Below, one piece after another: positions 1 to 7,483 of a stretch of DNA of 23,642 nucleotides (the first letter of the stretch is position 1; each line of letters opens with the position of its first letter). The stretch lies in the NCBI GenBank assembly GCA_021735105.1, contig JAIPHS010000005.1, positions 1 to 23,642 of the forward strand. The letters run 5' to 3'. Origin of the DNA: Candidatus Omnitrophota bacterium. GTDB lineage: Bacteria; Omnitrophota; Gorgyraeia; Duberdicusellales; 4484-171. A model generated the notes under the pieces. That model was not told the origin of the DNA and did no database searches. It saw nothing but the letters and a program-made list of their open reading frames with translations. The translations under genes were made by a program, and so were the position numbers.

Positions 1-41
1 TCATCGATTAAAATATCTCCTATTTTTTTATAACGTGCCAT
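1..41 (-). CDS. pilB: Type IV pilus assembly ATPase PilB/GspE, N-terminus only (partial)
   Basis: Only the first 13 codons plus two bases are inside the window. They read MARYKKIGDILID, which matches the usual opening of the PilB/GspE N-terminal (MshEN/T2SSE_N) domain. The ATG is at 41-39, three bases downstream of the pilQ stop. Its place directly after pilQ fits the extension ATPase that powers pilus assembly from the cytoplasmic face of the inner membrane. The Walker motifs lie outside the window, so another protein sharing this N-terminal domain cannot be excluded. Confidence 0.6.
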   Translation of the reverse strand, partial: MARYKKIGDILID

Positions 42-44
42 AAT

Positions 45-1592
45 TTAATTTTTATAACTTATTGTGTATTTATCTAAAACACCTTTAACTGATTCCCGAC
101 GGCTTGGATGGTGCTGTTCTCTTTTTAATAAATTCACCTCGCTTTTCTTTTTAACAAAATGATTATCTTGCATTATTTTAGGTGTAATAAAAACCATAAG
201 TTCCCTATCACCGGTGCCTGTACTATCTTTATGCCTGAATAAAGCCCCTAACAAAGGAATGTCCCCTAAAAACGGGACTTTGCTTATAATCTCCTTTTCA
301 TTATTTCTAATTAGCCCCCCTAAAAGCAAGGTTTCCCCTCCTCGAAGCCTAACTACCGATCGAGTACTTCTATCCTGGATATTCTTGAAAGTATTACCCT
401 GCTCATCAATAAAAGTTGAGTCTATCGTATCCACTACCGAAGGATGAACAATTAAAGTAATTTCATCGGTTGAAGGCACAACTTGAGGAGTTACCCGCAA
501 AGTTACCCCGGAGCCTTTATAGCTTCCTGCATCAGAAATTCTTTGAGCTTCAGTTGACTGAATATTGCCATTATCATCATACTCTGTTTTTGTTCCAATT
601 ACTTCATCAGTTATAATATTAATTTCTGCAGTTTCGTTATTAAGAGTTAAAATTTTGGGCCGAGCCAGAATTTTTGCAGTTGTATCTTTCCGATGAAATT
701 CTGCAAGTAAATCATTATCAGTTAAATCAAAGGTCGCTGTTCGCCAAGGAATCGGGCCTTTATTGGGTGAAAAAGAATTTGGAAAAGGCGTAAATAAGCT
801 AGAGACTCCAGCTGTTGTGCCCTGGGTGCCATATTTAAACCCTATTTTATCAACTATATCTTTACTCACATCAAGAACTTCAACTTCAATCATAACCTTT
901 AGAGGAGGAGCATCTATTTTATTTATAACTTCATCAATCATCGAAAATTGAGAAGGTACATCAGTCACAATCAAGACGTTGGTAAAAGAATTTTCAACAA
1001 CTTTTCCCTGAGCAGTTATAACTCCTTCAATAATTTCTTTTAAACTGCTTCTTTCACTAGTAGATTGGCCTCCTCCATCATCCTCGTCACTCAAAGATCC
1101 TCTTTTTTCAAGAGTCTGATCAATTTCTGTTTGCATCCTTGAACTTTTAACTCTTATATATTTCAAATGATACACCTTAGTTTTAAGCTCTATGCCTGGC
1201 CTGCCTATCTCCTTTACTATAAATATTTTCGCTTCCGGATAAAATTCATAAGTTAAATTATTAGCTTTAAAAAGAATATCCATAGCTTCTTTAAGTGGCA
1301 CTTCATTCAAATAAGCAGTAAGTTTTCTTTTTTTTATTGCTTCTGTAGATATAAAGTTAAGGCCGGTTTCTCGCGAAAGCATCTTTAACACATCAACCAA
1401 TTGTGTTTCTTCTAAATCTAAGGAAATTTCTTCCTGGGACGAAAAAAGAAAATAATCTCCATAAATATCAAAAGAAGATAAACCGGCTCGTTCTCTTCTC
1501 TCATTAAGCTGAGACCCGCTCCATCCTTGGCCAAAAACAGAAATCATTGTAGTTAAAAAAATAATCACTAAAAAAGAACTCAATTTTTTCAT
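45..1592 (-). CDS. pilQ: Type IV pilus secretin PilQ (GspD family)
   Basis: This 515-residue protein is the outer-membrane pore through which the pilus exits. It opens with a signal peptide (residues 1 to about 21, cut near VFG/QG). An STN-type domain follows at about 55-103 (ISLDLEETQLVDVLKMLS). An N1/NolW-like domain spans about 138-227 and is interrupted near 165-182 by an acidic, Gly/Ser-rich linker. The secretin core spans about 300-473, with the family signature VPFLGDIPLLGALF at 439-452 and ending in ELMVFITPKI. There are no AMIN domains, so it is shorter than proteobacterial PilQ (about 700 residues) and closer to a minimal form. The ATG overlaps the pilP stop as ATGA, implying translational coupling. 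A type II secretion GspD is the alternative; the PilM/O/P genes upstream favour pili. Confidence 0.9.
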   Translation of the reverse strand: MKKLSSFLVIIFLTTMISVFGQGWSGSQLNERRERAGLSSFDIYGDYFLFSSQEEISLDLEETQLVDVLKMLSRETGLNFISTEAIKKRKLTAYLNEVPLKEAMDILFKANNLTYEFYPEAKIFIVKEIGRPGIELKTKVYHLKYIRVKSSRMQTEIDQTLEKRGSLSDEDDGGGQSTSERSSLKEIIEGVITAQGKVVENSFTNVLIVTDVPSQFSMIDEVINKIDAPPLKVMIEVEVLDVSKDIVDKIGFKYGTQGTTAGVSSLFTPFPNSFSPNKGPIPWRTATFDLTDNDLLAEFHRKDTTAKILARPKILTLNNETAEINIITDEVIGTKTEYDDNGNIQSTEAQRISDAGSYKGSGVTLRVTPQVVPSTDEITLIVHPSVVDTIDSTFIDEQGNTFKNIQDRSTRSVVRLRGGETLLLGGLIRNNEKEIISKVPFLGDIPLLGALFRHKDSTGTGDRELMVFITPKIMQDNHFVKKKSEVNLLKREQHHPSRRESVKGVLDKYTISYKN

Positions 1593-1927
1593 CTTGCCTC
1601 CCTTTTCTTAGCTTCTTTTTTGAAAATCTTACCGGAATAAGATATATAAACGATGTTTTCTTTTATTTTGAATATAGTCGCATTCAAATCTTTAACTTTA
1701 TCTCCAACATAATAAACTTCACCATTAATTATCGTTTGAGGTGAATCAGATCCCCAGAAAACTGCTTCGACATTTACCCAATCCGGAAGTAATATTCTTT
1801 CCTGAGGACGTCTTTGCTGAATAGGCTCTTCTCCTTCTTCCTCCGGTAAAACAGATTCAAAAGGACTCTTAGCCCAGCCAGAAAAAATAATTGATATACT
1901 CATTAATATAAAAACTAAAATTTTCAT
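1589..1927 (-). CDS. pilP: PilP-like pilus assembly protein
   Basis: A 112-residue exported protein. Residues 1-19 look like a signal peptide (hydrophobic core, then GWA before KSPF). There is no lipobox Cys, unlike many lipoprotein PilPs. A Pro/Glu/Arg-rich linker (about 22-45) leads to a small beta domain at 47-105, including INGEVYYVGDKV and a closing IVYISYSGKIF. This pattern is typical of the PilP/GspC homology region, which contacts the secretin N-domains. It overlaps pilO upstream and pilQ downstream by 4 bp each (ATGA). Position and domain shape support the bridge between the PilN/O complex and PilQ. Sequence similarity alone would be weak for so short a protein. Confidence 0.75.
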   Translation of the reverse strand: MKILVFILMSISIIFSGWAKSPFESVLPEEEGEEPIQQRRPQERILLPDWVNVEAVFWGSDSPQTIINGEVYYVGDKVKDLNATIFKIKENIVYISYSGKIFKKEAKKREAR

Positions 1928-2433
1928 TTTTTAATCAATACGGCTTTCAAATTAAGATTTATCCTCAACTTCTTATCTTTCACTTTTTTTAATGACATCT
2001 TTTTTATATCTATATTTTTTTTCTCAAGCTCTCTAATAAAATTTACTAAATCTTTATAAGAAGAATTCAGTTTTAGTTGAATAACCGCTTCTTGGTAAAA
2101 ATCTTTTTCACTTCTTGAAATCCTTAAAGAATCGATAGTTACATTTGTATTTTTAGCTTTTTCTTCTACATATTTTTTAAAAGCTATAGAGTCGTCTTTA
2201 AAAAAATAATTCACTAGCTGCTTATATTCATTTTTTGCTTCTTCCCATCTTTGAAGCTCAATTCTTGCCTGCTCTAAAGCCTTCTCTTTGTCCTTTATTT
2301 TTTCTAAATTGTTTTGATAACCGCTATAGCTACTATGAATAAATAATAAAGCAGCAATAATCACCACAATAACAACAATTATGTTTTTGTATTGAAATAA
2401 ATCTTTAATATCGGTTTCTGATAAATCCTTCAT
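1924..2433 (-). CDS. pilO: PilO-like inner-membrane pilus alignment protein
   Basis: The 169-residue protein has a short cytoplasmic N-terminus, one strongly hydrophobic segment at about 17-33 (IIVVIVVIIAALLFI), a charged coiled coil at about 38-75, and a C-terminal alpha/beta domain (about 85-165). This is the bitopic architecture of PilO/GspM. PilO pairs with PilN in the periplasm and helps couple the cytoplasmic motor to PilP and PilQ. It starts 8 bp after the pilM-pilN fusion and overlaps pilP by 4 bp. The assignment rests on topology and gene order more than on conserved residues; a GspM-type protein is the alternative. Confidence 0.75.
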   Translation of the reverse strand: MKDLSETDIKDLFQYKNIIVVIVVIIAALLFIHSSYSGYQNNLEKIKDKEKALEQARIELQRWEEAKNEYKQLVNYFFKDDSIAFKKYVEEKAKNTNVTIDSLRISRSEKDFYQEAVIQLKLNSSYKDLVNFIRELEKKNIDIKKMSLKKVKDKKLRINLNLKAVLIKK

Positions 2434-2441
2434 AAAACCCC

Positions 2442-3932
2442 TTAACGTAAATTTACTACAAACTTAGTTACAGTGAATTCTCTAATTGTCTCTCTGTCTG
2501 CAGATGTAGCTTCAACGATGTTAAATAATGAATTCACAGATTCATTTGCTCTTAAATTACTAACAAAATCATTAACTGCTAACCTTTCTTGATAATCATC
2601 AGCTCTATAGGCATACCCTATAATTTCAACACTATATTTTTCTTTTTGTTTTTTAGATATATTAATCAAACTTAACCACATTTTATCTGGAATAACACCT
2701 CCATCAACAAGCAAGCTTAAAAAATTAAATAACTTTATGCTTTTTTCTTTCAATTGTTTCAATTGCGTTATTTTATTGAGTTTTTCATCAGTAGCTATTT
2801 TTATATTTTCCCATCCTACCTGCTGCAGCTGTTCAGGTAGATTTAAATTTTTTCCTTTTTTCGTAAATTCATCTTCAACTAAAGATAATGCATTATTAAA
2901 AAACAGCGAAACTAAAAAACAAACAATTACAGCTATGGCCGCTGCTGAACCAATTAATCTCCAGTGCCAATCGCCTCCGCCGGAAAAAGAAGCTTCAGCT
3001 TTCTTAGTTTCTTCAAATTCCTTTAAAACCGGACTAAACTTATAAGAATAATCATTTCTTGAACCACACCCTAAAGCTTTTATATTTTCTATCGAAGCCT
3101 CTTGGCGTGAAGTCAATTCATAAGGAGTAACTTTTTTGGCATCTAACGAAAGAGTCTCTTTTAGCGAATCAACTAAACTATCTAATTCAGGTTGATCCGA
3201 TACAACAAATATTCTATCTAACTTACCGCTTTTAAATTCTCTGCGAAAATACTGAAAAGAAAAGCTTACCGCTTCCACAAAATTATCTAGATCCAGTTTC
3301 CCTTCCTTTTCCTTTATGTTCAAATAACGATTAAATACCGGGAGATCATCTTGAAAAAAAGTTAAATATGCTTCTTGTAAAGTTAAATCCAACAAAACAA
3401 AATTTCGTATATCTTTAGTTTCTTTTGTTGATTTTAGCATACGAGCCAAAGATAAACAGCCTGGCTCTATAGTTGCCGCTTCAAGATCAATATTAGATAA
3501 AATTTTTTTGGTTTGTTCTAAGCTGCTTTTTCTAATACCCACAAAAGAAACACTAACTTTTTTCTCTTTGGGAATTCGATTAAATTGATAATCCCAAACC
3601 AGCTCTTCAGACCTAAAGGGAATATACTTTTCAATCTCATAGACAAGAGAAGCTTCAATCTCTTTTTTCCCCATCAAAGGCATCTCTAAAGACCTAATTA
3701 TAAAATCACGGTCTGCCAAACTAAGATCTATTATTTTGCTGTCAACATTCGCCTGGCGCAAACTTTTTCTAATCAAAGCCTGCCAATGCAAATTTTCATC
3801 TAAGGTTTCAATTTCTCTGGCTTCGATTGAAGAAATATCATTGCTTCCTAAAAAAAGCAATTTTTTGCCTTCTTTTAAAGCCAATCCTACTAAACTTGTC
3901 CCCAAATATAACCCTACTTTTCTTTTAACCAT
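2442..3932 (-). CDS. pilM: PilM-PilN fusion: actin-like ATPase plus membrane/periplasmic PilN-like domain
   Basis: The 496-residue protein appears to join two pilus proteins usually made separately. Residues 1 to about 300 are PilM-like (actin fold, cytoplasmic): VGLYLGTSLVGLAL near the start, the EIEASLVYEIEKYIPF segment at 91-106, and a closing ALGCG motif at 286-290. The stretch YSYKFSPVL (295-303) sits where free PilN begins with its NLLP-like PilM-binding tail. A single transmembrane helix follows at about 326-346. The periplasmic part (about 350-496) has a coiled coil and a ferredoxin-like PilN domain with MWLSLINISKKQ and SVEIIGYAYRADD. No separate pilN gene is present. It lies 2 bp after the HTH gene and 8 bp before pilO. 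The layout resembles GspL of type II secretion. Confidence 0.85.
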   Translation of the reverse strand: MVKRKVGLYLGTSLVGLALKEGKKLLFLGSNDISSIEAREIETLDENLHWQALIRKSLRQANVDSKIIDLSLADRDFIIRSLEMPLMGKKEIEASLVYEIEKYIPFRSEELVWDYQFNRIPKEKKVSVSFVGIRKSSLEQTKKILSNIDLEAATIEPGCLSLARMLKSTKETKDIRNFVLLDLTLQEAYLTFFQDDLPVFNRYLNIKEKEGKLDLDNFVEAVSFSFQYFRREFKSGKLDRIFVVSDQPELDSLVDSLKETLSLDAKKVTPYELTSRQEASIENIKALGCGSRNDYSYKFSPVLKEFEETKKAEASFSGGGDWHWRLIGSAAAIAVIVCFLVSLFFNNALSLVEDEFTKKGKNLNLPEQLQQVGWENIKIATDEKLNKITQLKQLKEKSIKLFNFLSLLVDGGVIPDKMWLSLINISKKQKEKYSVEIIGYAYRADDYQERLAVNDFVSNLRANESVNSLFNIVEATSADRETIREFTVTKFVVNLR

Positions 3933-3934
3933 AT

Positions 3935-4120
3935 TTATTCTTTACTTAAACTTTTCAGCCACTTATCTATATATCTTCTGTCAAACCTCCAAACTTTGCC
4001 AATCTTTATCCCGGAAATTTTCTTCTGATGTAACCAATTATAGATGGTTTGCTTTTGCAAACCCAAATAATCAGCCAACTCTTCAACAGTCATTAAACGT
4101 GGTAATCTTTTTTTCTTCAT
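3935..4120 (-). CDS. Small helix-turn-helix DNA-binding protein, excisionase (HTH_17) family
   Basis: This 61-residue protein is almost wholly one winged-HTH of the MerR/excisionase-like HTH_17 type: MTVEELADYLGLQKQTIYNWLHQ followed by the wing IKIGKVWRFDRRYIDKWL. It has no other domain. It is the first gene of the pilus operon, 2 bp from pilM, and has its own promoter and a good ribosome-binding site (AGAGGTG, 6 bases before the ATG). The family includes phage excisionases and many small transcription regulators. No integrase or phage genes are nearby, so an operon-linked regulator is more likely than a real excisionase. Its target is not visible; autoregulation of the pilus operon is a guess from position. 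Confidence 0.8.
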   Translation of the reverse strand: MKKKRLPRLMTVEELADYLGLQKQTIYNWLHQKKISGIKIGKVWRFDRRYIDKWLKSLSKE

Positions 4121-4145
4121 TTTACACCTCTTTACACATATCTAT

Positions 4146-4174
4146 ATTAAAAACGTTATATTATCCATTGTCAA
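4146..4174 (-). promoter_or_regulatory. Sigma-70-type promoter of the HTH-pil operon
   Basis: On the minus strand a perfect TTGACA (4174-4169) and a TTTAAT -10 box (4151-4146) are separated by 17 bases. The predicted leader is about 19 nt and contains an AGAGGTG ribosome-binding site. It is the only leadered promoter among those I could identify in this window. Confidence 0.7.
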
Positions 4175-4217
4175 GTATAATTTGTTATAATTTTTAATAA
4201 TCTCCTATGTATTGTAG

Positions 4218-4255
4218 CTATTTAACATACCCCCAATATCTTGGGGGATAAATAG
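4218..4255. terminator. Hairpin between pgeF and the pil operon, possible terminator
   Basis: A perfect 7-bp stem, CCCCCAA with TTGGGGG (4230-4236 and 4241-4247) around a TATC loop, is enclosed by a second 7-bp pairing, CTATTTA with TAAATAG (4218-4224 and 4249-4255). It lies 43 bp beyond the HTH -35 box on one side and 20 bp from the pgeF stop on the other, where an end for the upstream transcript is expected. No run of T follows on either strand, so it is not a standard intrinsic terminator; it may instead stop or protect the 3' end. Confidence 0.45.
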
Positions 4256-4274
4256 ATTAAATTACCGCTATATT

Positions 4275-4964
4275 TTAATTGATTCCGATAAAAGAAAGAT
4301 TGCGCTGGATGGTTTTATCTCTTCTGTAAGAAAAAAAATTACGCTTTGAACAATAACTACATAAGCCTAAATCAAAAAAATTATCTTTATTTAACCCTTT
4401 AGAGATTAGTTGATCTCTGGCAAACTGAACTGGATTGAAAAAGACTCCTTTTGGAGTTATTTTTAAATAAGAAGATAATTCCTCAAATTCCCTAAATTCA
4501 TCTCCAACCTGATAACAACAACTGCGCAGGCCTAAACCTGCTGCTACTTTAAAATCAGCTAAATTAAAAGGAATATTTTTTAAGATTCCTTTTTTAGCCG
4601 GCCGCCAACCCATATGGATAACACCGATGAGATGATCCTTGTCTGCAAAAAGCAAAGGAAGGCAATCTGCGGTTTTTACAACCAAAAAATGATTCTTATT
4701 TTTAGTAAATAAACCATCCGCTTCATAAAAACCCGGGTTTTGAATAATAACTACCTCAGATAAATGTTTCTGGTCCATATAACTGAAACTGGCTTTTTTA
4801 CCTGTATATGATAATAATCGGTTAAAATCAGAAGGAAGTCTTCCAGAAAAAGAAGAATTGGTAAATCCAGCAGTTATTCCAGCAGAAAAAATATTGTCAA
4901 TAAAAAAACAAGCTTTATCTTCAATTAGTTTAGTATTTTTATTGACAAAATTATTATTTAGCAA
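4275..4964 (-). CDS. pgeF: PgeF/YfiH-family protein (polyphenol oxidase/laccase-domain; purine nucleoside phosphorylase type)
   Basis: A 229-residue cytosolic protein of the YfiH/LACC1 (Cu-oxidase_4) family. The zinc-binding signatures are all present: DQKH (a His in place of the usual DQVHG), TADCLP with its Cys, and IHMGWRPAKKGIL with its His. Further family marks are SCCYQVGDEF and, near the end, FFDLGLCSYC with FFSYRRD. Family members have been described as purine nucleoside phosphorylases and, in E. coli (PgeF), as clearing peptidoglycan-precursor errors; which applies here is unknown. The start is probably TTG at 4964, 4 bp after the DUF167 stop, since no ATG occurs before the first conserved motif. 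It is the last gene of its transcription unit. Confidence 0.85.
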   Translation of the reverse strand: MLNNNFVNKNTKLIEDKACFFIDNIFSAGITAGFTNSSFSGRLPSDFNRLLSYTGKKASFSYMDQKHLSEVVIIQNPGFYEADGLFTKNKNHFLVVKTADCLPLLFADKDHLIGVIHMGWRPAKKGILKNIPFNLADFKVAAGLGLRSCCYQVGDEFREFEELSSYLKITPKGVFFNPVQFARDQLISKGLNKDNFFDLGLCSYCSKRNFFSYRRDKTIQRNLSFIGIN

Positions 4965-4968
4965 AATA

Positions 4969-5187
4969 TTATCTATCTACTTTAATTATTTTATTACGTA
5001 TTTTACGCCCGCTTACTACCAAAATATTTCTCTTTTTAGTGCCTAGATGATCAGCTAAAACCTCTTTTAACTGTTTATTAGCCCTGCCCTCTCGGGCTGA
5101 AGCAGTAAGATGTATTTTTGCTGGCTGAACTGATAAATCTACTCTTATCTTTTTAGCATTGGGGATAACTTTAACTTCAAACTTCAT
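4969..5187 (-). CDS. yggU: DUF167 (YggU family) small protein
   Basis: The 72-residue protein matches the DUF167/YggU family over its whole length: an N-terminal strand with VIPNAK, the hallmark KIHLTASAREGRANKQL (29-45), then LADHLGTKK and VVSGRKIRNKIIKV. The fold is small alpha/beta. Function is unknown in general, though the gene is widespread and often sits beside yfiH-type genes, as here. Its start overlaps the end of rmuC by 11 bp and it ends 4 bp before pgeF, so the three are likely co-translated. Confidence 0.88.
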   Translation of the reverse strand: MKFEVKVIPNAKKIRVDLSVQPAKIHLTASAREGRANKQLKEVLADHLGTKKRNILVVSGRKIRNKIIKVDR

Positions 5188-6115
5188 CTTTTTGATTTTC
5201 GATAGTTTTTAACTGCATCGACACACTTTCTATCTTTTGATCCAACTCTTGATACTTTAGGCTCGCTGAGCGCAGATGAGTTCCTAATACTCTATAATCT
5301 TTGATAAAACTTCCTACATCTTTTTCAAGTCTGCCCAAGGTATCATAAATTTGCTTTGCGCTTTTTTCAATTTTTAAAGCCTTGAATCCAATACATAAAG
5401 TTTTTAAATAGATATATAAACTGTTAGGGCCAGTGATAAATACATTTTTAGACCGGGCAAAATCCAAAAGAATTGTATCTGTAATTATAAAGTAATATAC
5501 ACTTTCAGAAGGAACATACATTAAAGAAAAATCCACAGTGCCCTCATCCGGATAAATATACTGAGAAGTTTCTAAAATTCTTTTTTTGATGCTTTCTATG
5601 CATACTTTGCGTTTTTGTTTTTTTTCTCCTTGGCCTGCTTCAACATAATTTCTAAAGGTATCTAAAGAAAATTTTGCATCAATGGGAACAAGCGCGTTCG
5701 GCAGCTTAATTGCAAAATCAACCCTTTTTCCGTCTCGAAAAGTATACTGGCTTAATATAGTTTCATCAGGCAGCACCTCCCGCAATAAATTCTCAACTAA
5801 GTTTTCTCCTAAGGTACCCCTCTTCTTTGTGGGTATTAAAATATTTTGAAAAGTTTTGGTAAGATTATGAATCTCTTTGCTTTCTTTATCCAGCCCCCCC
5901 ATTTTTTCGTACAATTTTGCTAATTGAGAAAAAATAGAATTAAAAGAATTAAGGTGGTTGGTCTGGGTCTGATTTAGGTTATTAAAAATCTCTTCTTTTA
6001 ACAAATCTAATTGTCGAGAGACTTCTTCTTTTCTGGGTTTTTTTAGATAAATTAACAAAATGACAAGAATTACAGCTAAGACAAAAAGCAAAATAAAAAG
6101 AAGAATTGTTTCCAT
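5177..6115 (-). CDS. rmuC: DNA recombination protein RmuC family
   Basis: The 312-residue protein has an N-terminal membrane anchor (about 3-24), a coiled-coil stretch (about 28-80), then the RmuC nuclease-like domain: RGTLGENLVENLLREVLP, RVDFAIKLPNALVPIDAKFSLD and LMYVPSESVYYFI. A second helical region closes the protein (about 265-310). The VDF and DAK residues correspond to the PD-(D/E)XK-like core proposed for this family. RmuC limits inversions at short inverted repeats in E. coli. At 312 residues it is shorter than E. coli RmuC (about 475) because the coiled coil is short. It follows coaC by 11 bp. Confidence 0.9.
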   Translation of the reverse strand: METILLFILLFVLAVILVILLIYLKKPRKEEVSRQLDLLKEEIFNNLNQTQTNHLNSFNSIFSQLAKLYEKMGGLDKESKEIHNLTKTFQNILIPTKKRGTLGENLVENLLREVLPDETILSQYTFRDGKRVDFAIKLPNALVPIDAKFSLDTFRNYVEAGQGEKKQKRKVCIESIKKRILETSQYIYPDEGTVDFSLMYVPSESVYYFIITDTILLDFARSKNVFITGPNSLYIYLKTLCIGFKALKIEKSAKQIYDTLGRLEKDVGSFIKDYRVLGTHLRSASLKYQELDQKIESVSMQLKTIENQKDEV

Positions 6116-6126
6116 ATTAATTTTTA

Positions 6127-6675
6127 TTAAATAATAGCCTCTATCTTTTGATAGATCTCTTCCGGCTCAGGCATCCTGCCTACTCCTTTAGCTCCACAAG
6201 CAAGACCTCCCGCTTTTGGTTCAAAGATTATATAATTCTTTATTTTATTCAGGCGGGATAAATTTTTTTTAATGACCGGATTATTCCACATTTTTTCATT
6301 CATCGAGGGCACAAATAAGACCGGATTTTTTGGGTCAAATGCACAAATTACAGCAGTCAATAGATTATCACAAATACCGCAAGTAATCTTTGAAAGGGTA
6401 TTCGCTGATAAAGGAGCTACCATTACTAAGTCAGCCCAATCTGATAATTTTATATGCGGAGTATTTTCTGCGCTATAAGAAAACATATCCAAATAAACCG
6501 GATTCTTTGTCAATTCTTTAAACACAAGCGGCTGAATAAATTCAGAAGCGGCGGGAGTCATCATTACCTTTACCGAATAATCATCTTTTACCAAGATTCT
6601 TATCACTTGACAAATTTTATAGGCTGCTATTCCTCCACAAATCCCAACTAAAATATTTGCTTTTTTCCCTTTCAT
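6127..6675 (-). CDS. coaC: Phosphopantothenoylcysteine decarboxylase CoaC (stand-alone)
   Basis: This flavin-dependent enzyme decarboxylates 4'-phospho-N-pantothenoylcysteine to 4'-phosphopantetheine, a step of CoA synthesis. Seen in the 182-residue sequence: the FMN-binding start ILVGICGGIAAYK, the catalytic His in ENTPHIKLSDWADL (His74), APLSANTLSKITCGICDNLL, the substrate-binding PSMNEKMW, and the active-site Cys in GGLACGAKGVGRM (Cys160). In most bacteria this domain is the N-terminal half of a fused CoaBC; here it is separate and lies downstream of coaB with a transposase gene between. I take the ATG at 6675 as start, since AGG sits 5 bases before it; a GTG at 6681 would add two residues. 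Confidence 0.9.
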   Translation of the reverse strand: MKGKKANILVGICGGIAAYKICQVIRILVKDDYSVKVMMTPAASEFIQPLVFKELTKNPVYLDMFSYSAENTPHIKLSDWADLVMVAPLSANTLSKITCGICDNLLTAVICAFDPKNPVLFVPSMNEKMWNNPVIKKNLSRLNKIKNYIIFEPKAGGLACGAKGVGRMPEPEEIYQKIEAII

Positions 6676-6732
6676 AACCACCTCATTTTAATGCTTCCAA
6701 TCCTTTTTGTAAACCCCCACCCTTATCCCCCC

Positions 6733-6759
6733 CAATGTACACACCGGGTGTGTACATTG
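6733..6759. repeat. 27-bp perfect palindrome, 3' flank of the RAYT gene
   Basis: Arms of 13 bp (6733-6745 and 6747-6759) flank one central G. The core is CACACCGGGTGTG with stem extension AATGTA/TACATT. It begins 5 bp after the RAYT stop codon. The same 13-bp core recurs at the other end of the gene. On the far side is a run of C/G (6727-6733 and nearby). A matching pair of palindromes around this gene family suggests REP-type or element-end hairpins rather than ordinary terminators; no T run follows. Confidence 0.85.
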
Positions 6760-6764
6760 TGAAC

Positions 6765-7424
6765 CTATTCAATCCATAATTTTTTCAATCCAGCCAATTC
6801 TCGTTGATAATCTATTTGAGAATTCACAAAATATTCATATTCTTTTGGTTTAATATCTAAAACATTTGAATAATTACATATTTTATCTTTCTCTTCTTCT
6901 TTATCTAAAAATTCTTTATAAGAGGAAAACCCCCAATTTTCCGGTCTATCCACCAAATAAGCAGTTACAGGATTTAAATGGATATAACGAGTTAAATGCA
7001 TGAGTTGTTCTTCGGTTTCAACAAGAACGTTCTCAAAGCGAGATTGCCATAACGGCCCCTTTCTTTTAGTTTTAATATTAAAATATTTAGCATAACTATC
7101 GAGAATTTTTCTCATAAAGGTTGAAATTGCCTTTTGGTTTAAATTTTTCAAAACTAAATGGATATGAGTAGGCATTATACAATAGCTAATTATATCCACC
7201 AACTTCTCCATTTTTGTAAAATAATTATCATGAACTTTTTGCTTGTCTTCCATCTCAAAAAAACGAGAAAATTTCCAAGGTAAGTCTGTAAAATTATAAT
7301 ATGTTAGTAAATATTTTATCCTTTGATATTCCGAATTATTCCGAAATATCGTAAAACCAGCAATACTTTTCGAAAATATATGATAGACTCTTCCTACCTC
7401 TAAAGGTACTTTTCTTTGTGCCAT
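6765..7424 (-). CDS. REP-associated tyrosine transposase (RAYT, Y1_Tnp/IS200-like HUH family)
   Basis: A 219-residue HUH single-strand transposase relative. The metal-binding His-x-His motif is in MPTHIHLVL (His87, His89). The RAYT-specific motif follows: SYAKYFN at 110-116, holding the probable catalytic Tyr (111 or 114), then GPLWQSRF and YIHLNPVTAYL. The order and length match RAYTs rather than the roughly 150-residue IS200/IS605 TnpA. No frameshift or stop is seen, so it may be active. It sits between coaB and coaC in the same orientation and is bracketed by two palindromes with a shared core, as expected for hairpins a RAYT would recognise. RAYTs in other bacteria bind and cut REP hairpins; that this one does so is inferred. 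Confidence 0.9.
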   Translation of the reverse strand: MAQRKVPLEVGRVYHIFSKSIAGFTIFRNNSEYQRIKYLLTYYNFTDLPWKFSRFFEMEDKQKVHDNYFTKMEKLVDIISYCIMPTHIHLVLKNLNQKAISTFMRKILDSYAKYFNIKTKRKGPLWQSRFENVLVETEEQLMHLTRYIHLNPVTAYLVDRPENWGFSSYKEFLDKEEEKDKICNYSNVLDIKPKEYEYFVNSQIDYQRELAGLKKLWIE

Positions 7425-7442
7425 AACTATTTTCCCACTCTT

Positions 7443-7483
7443 CTTACCCTACTGTCCACACCGGGTGTGGACAGTAGGGTAAG
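7443..7483. repeat. 41-bp perfect palindrome, 5' flank of the RAYT gene
   Basis: Arms of 20 bp (7443-7462 and 7464-7483) surround a single central G with the core CACACCGGGTGTG, identical to that of the palindrome beyond the other end of the RAYT gene. It abuts the coaB stop codon with no spacer and ends 18 bp before the RAYT start. No T run follows it in the direction of transcription, so it is not a typical intrinsic terminator. Confidence 0.88.

Noticed and set aside
3935..4120. Phage or integrative-element excisionase
   Set aside because: No integrase, attachment repeats or phage genes are in the window; the gene is embedded in a pilus operon.
2737..4197. Plus-strand open frames opposite pilM and the HTH gene (and similar ones opposite coaC, addA, hisA, hisH)
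   Set aside because: They are low-complexity mirror frames of clearly conserved minus-strand genes, without family motifs or ribosome-binding sites.
6690..6733. C/G-rich runs beside the RAYT 3' palindrome as a separate element
   Set aside because: Only short homopolymer-like tracts are visible; no symmetric partner or repeat was found, so I report them only as flank of the palindrome.
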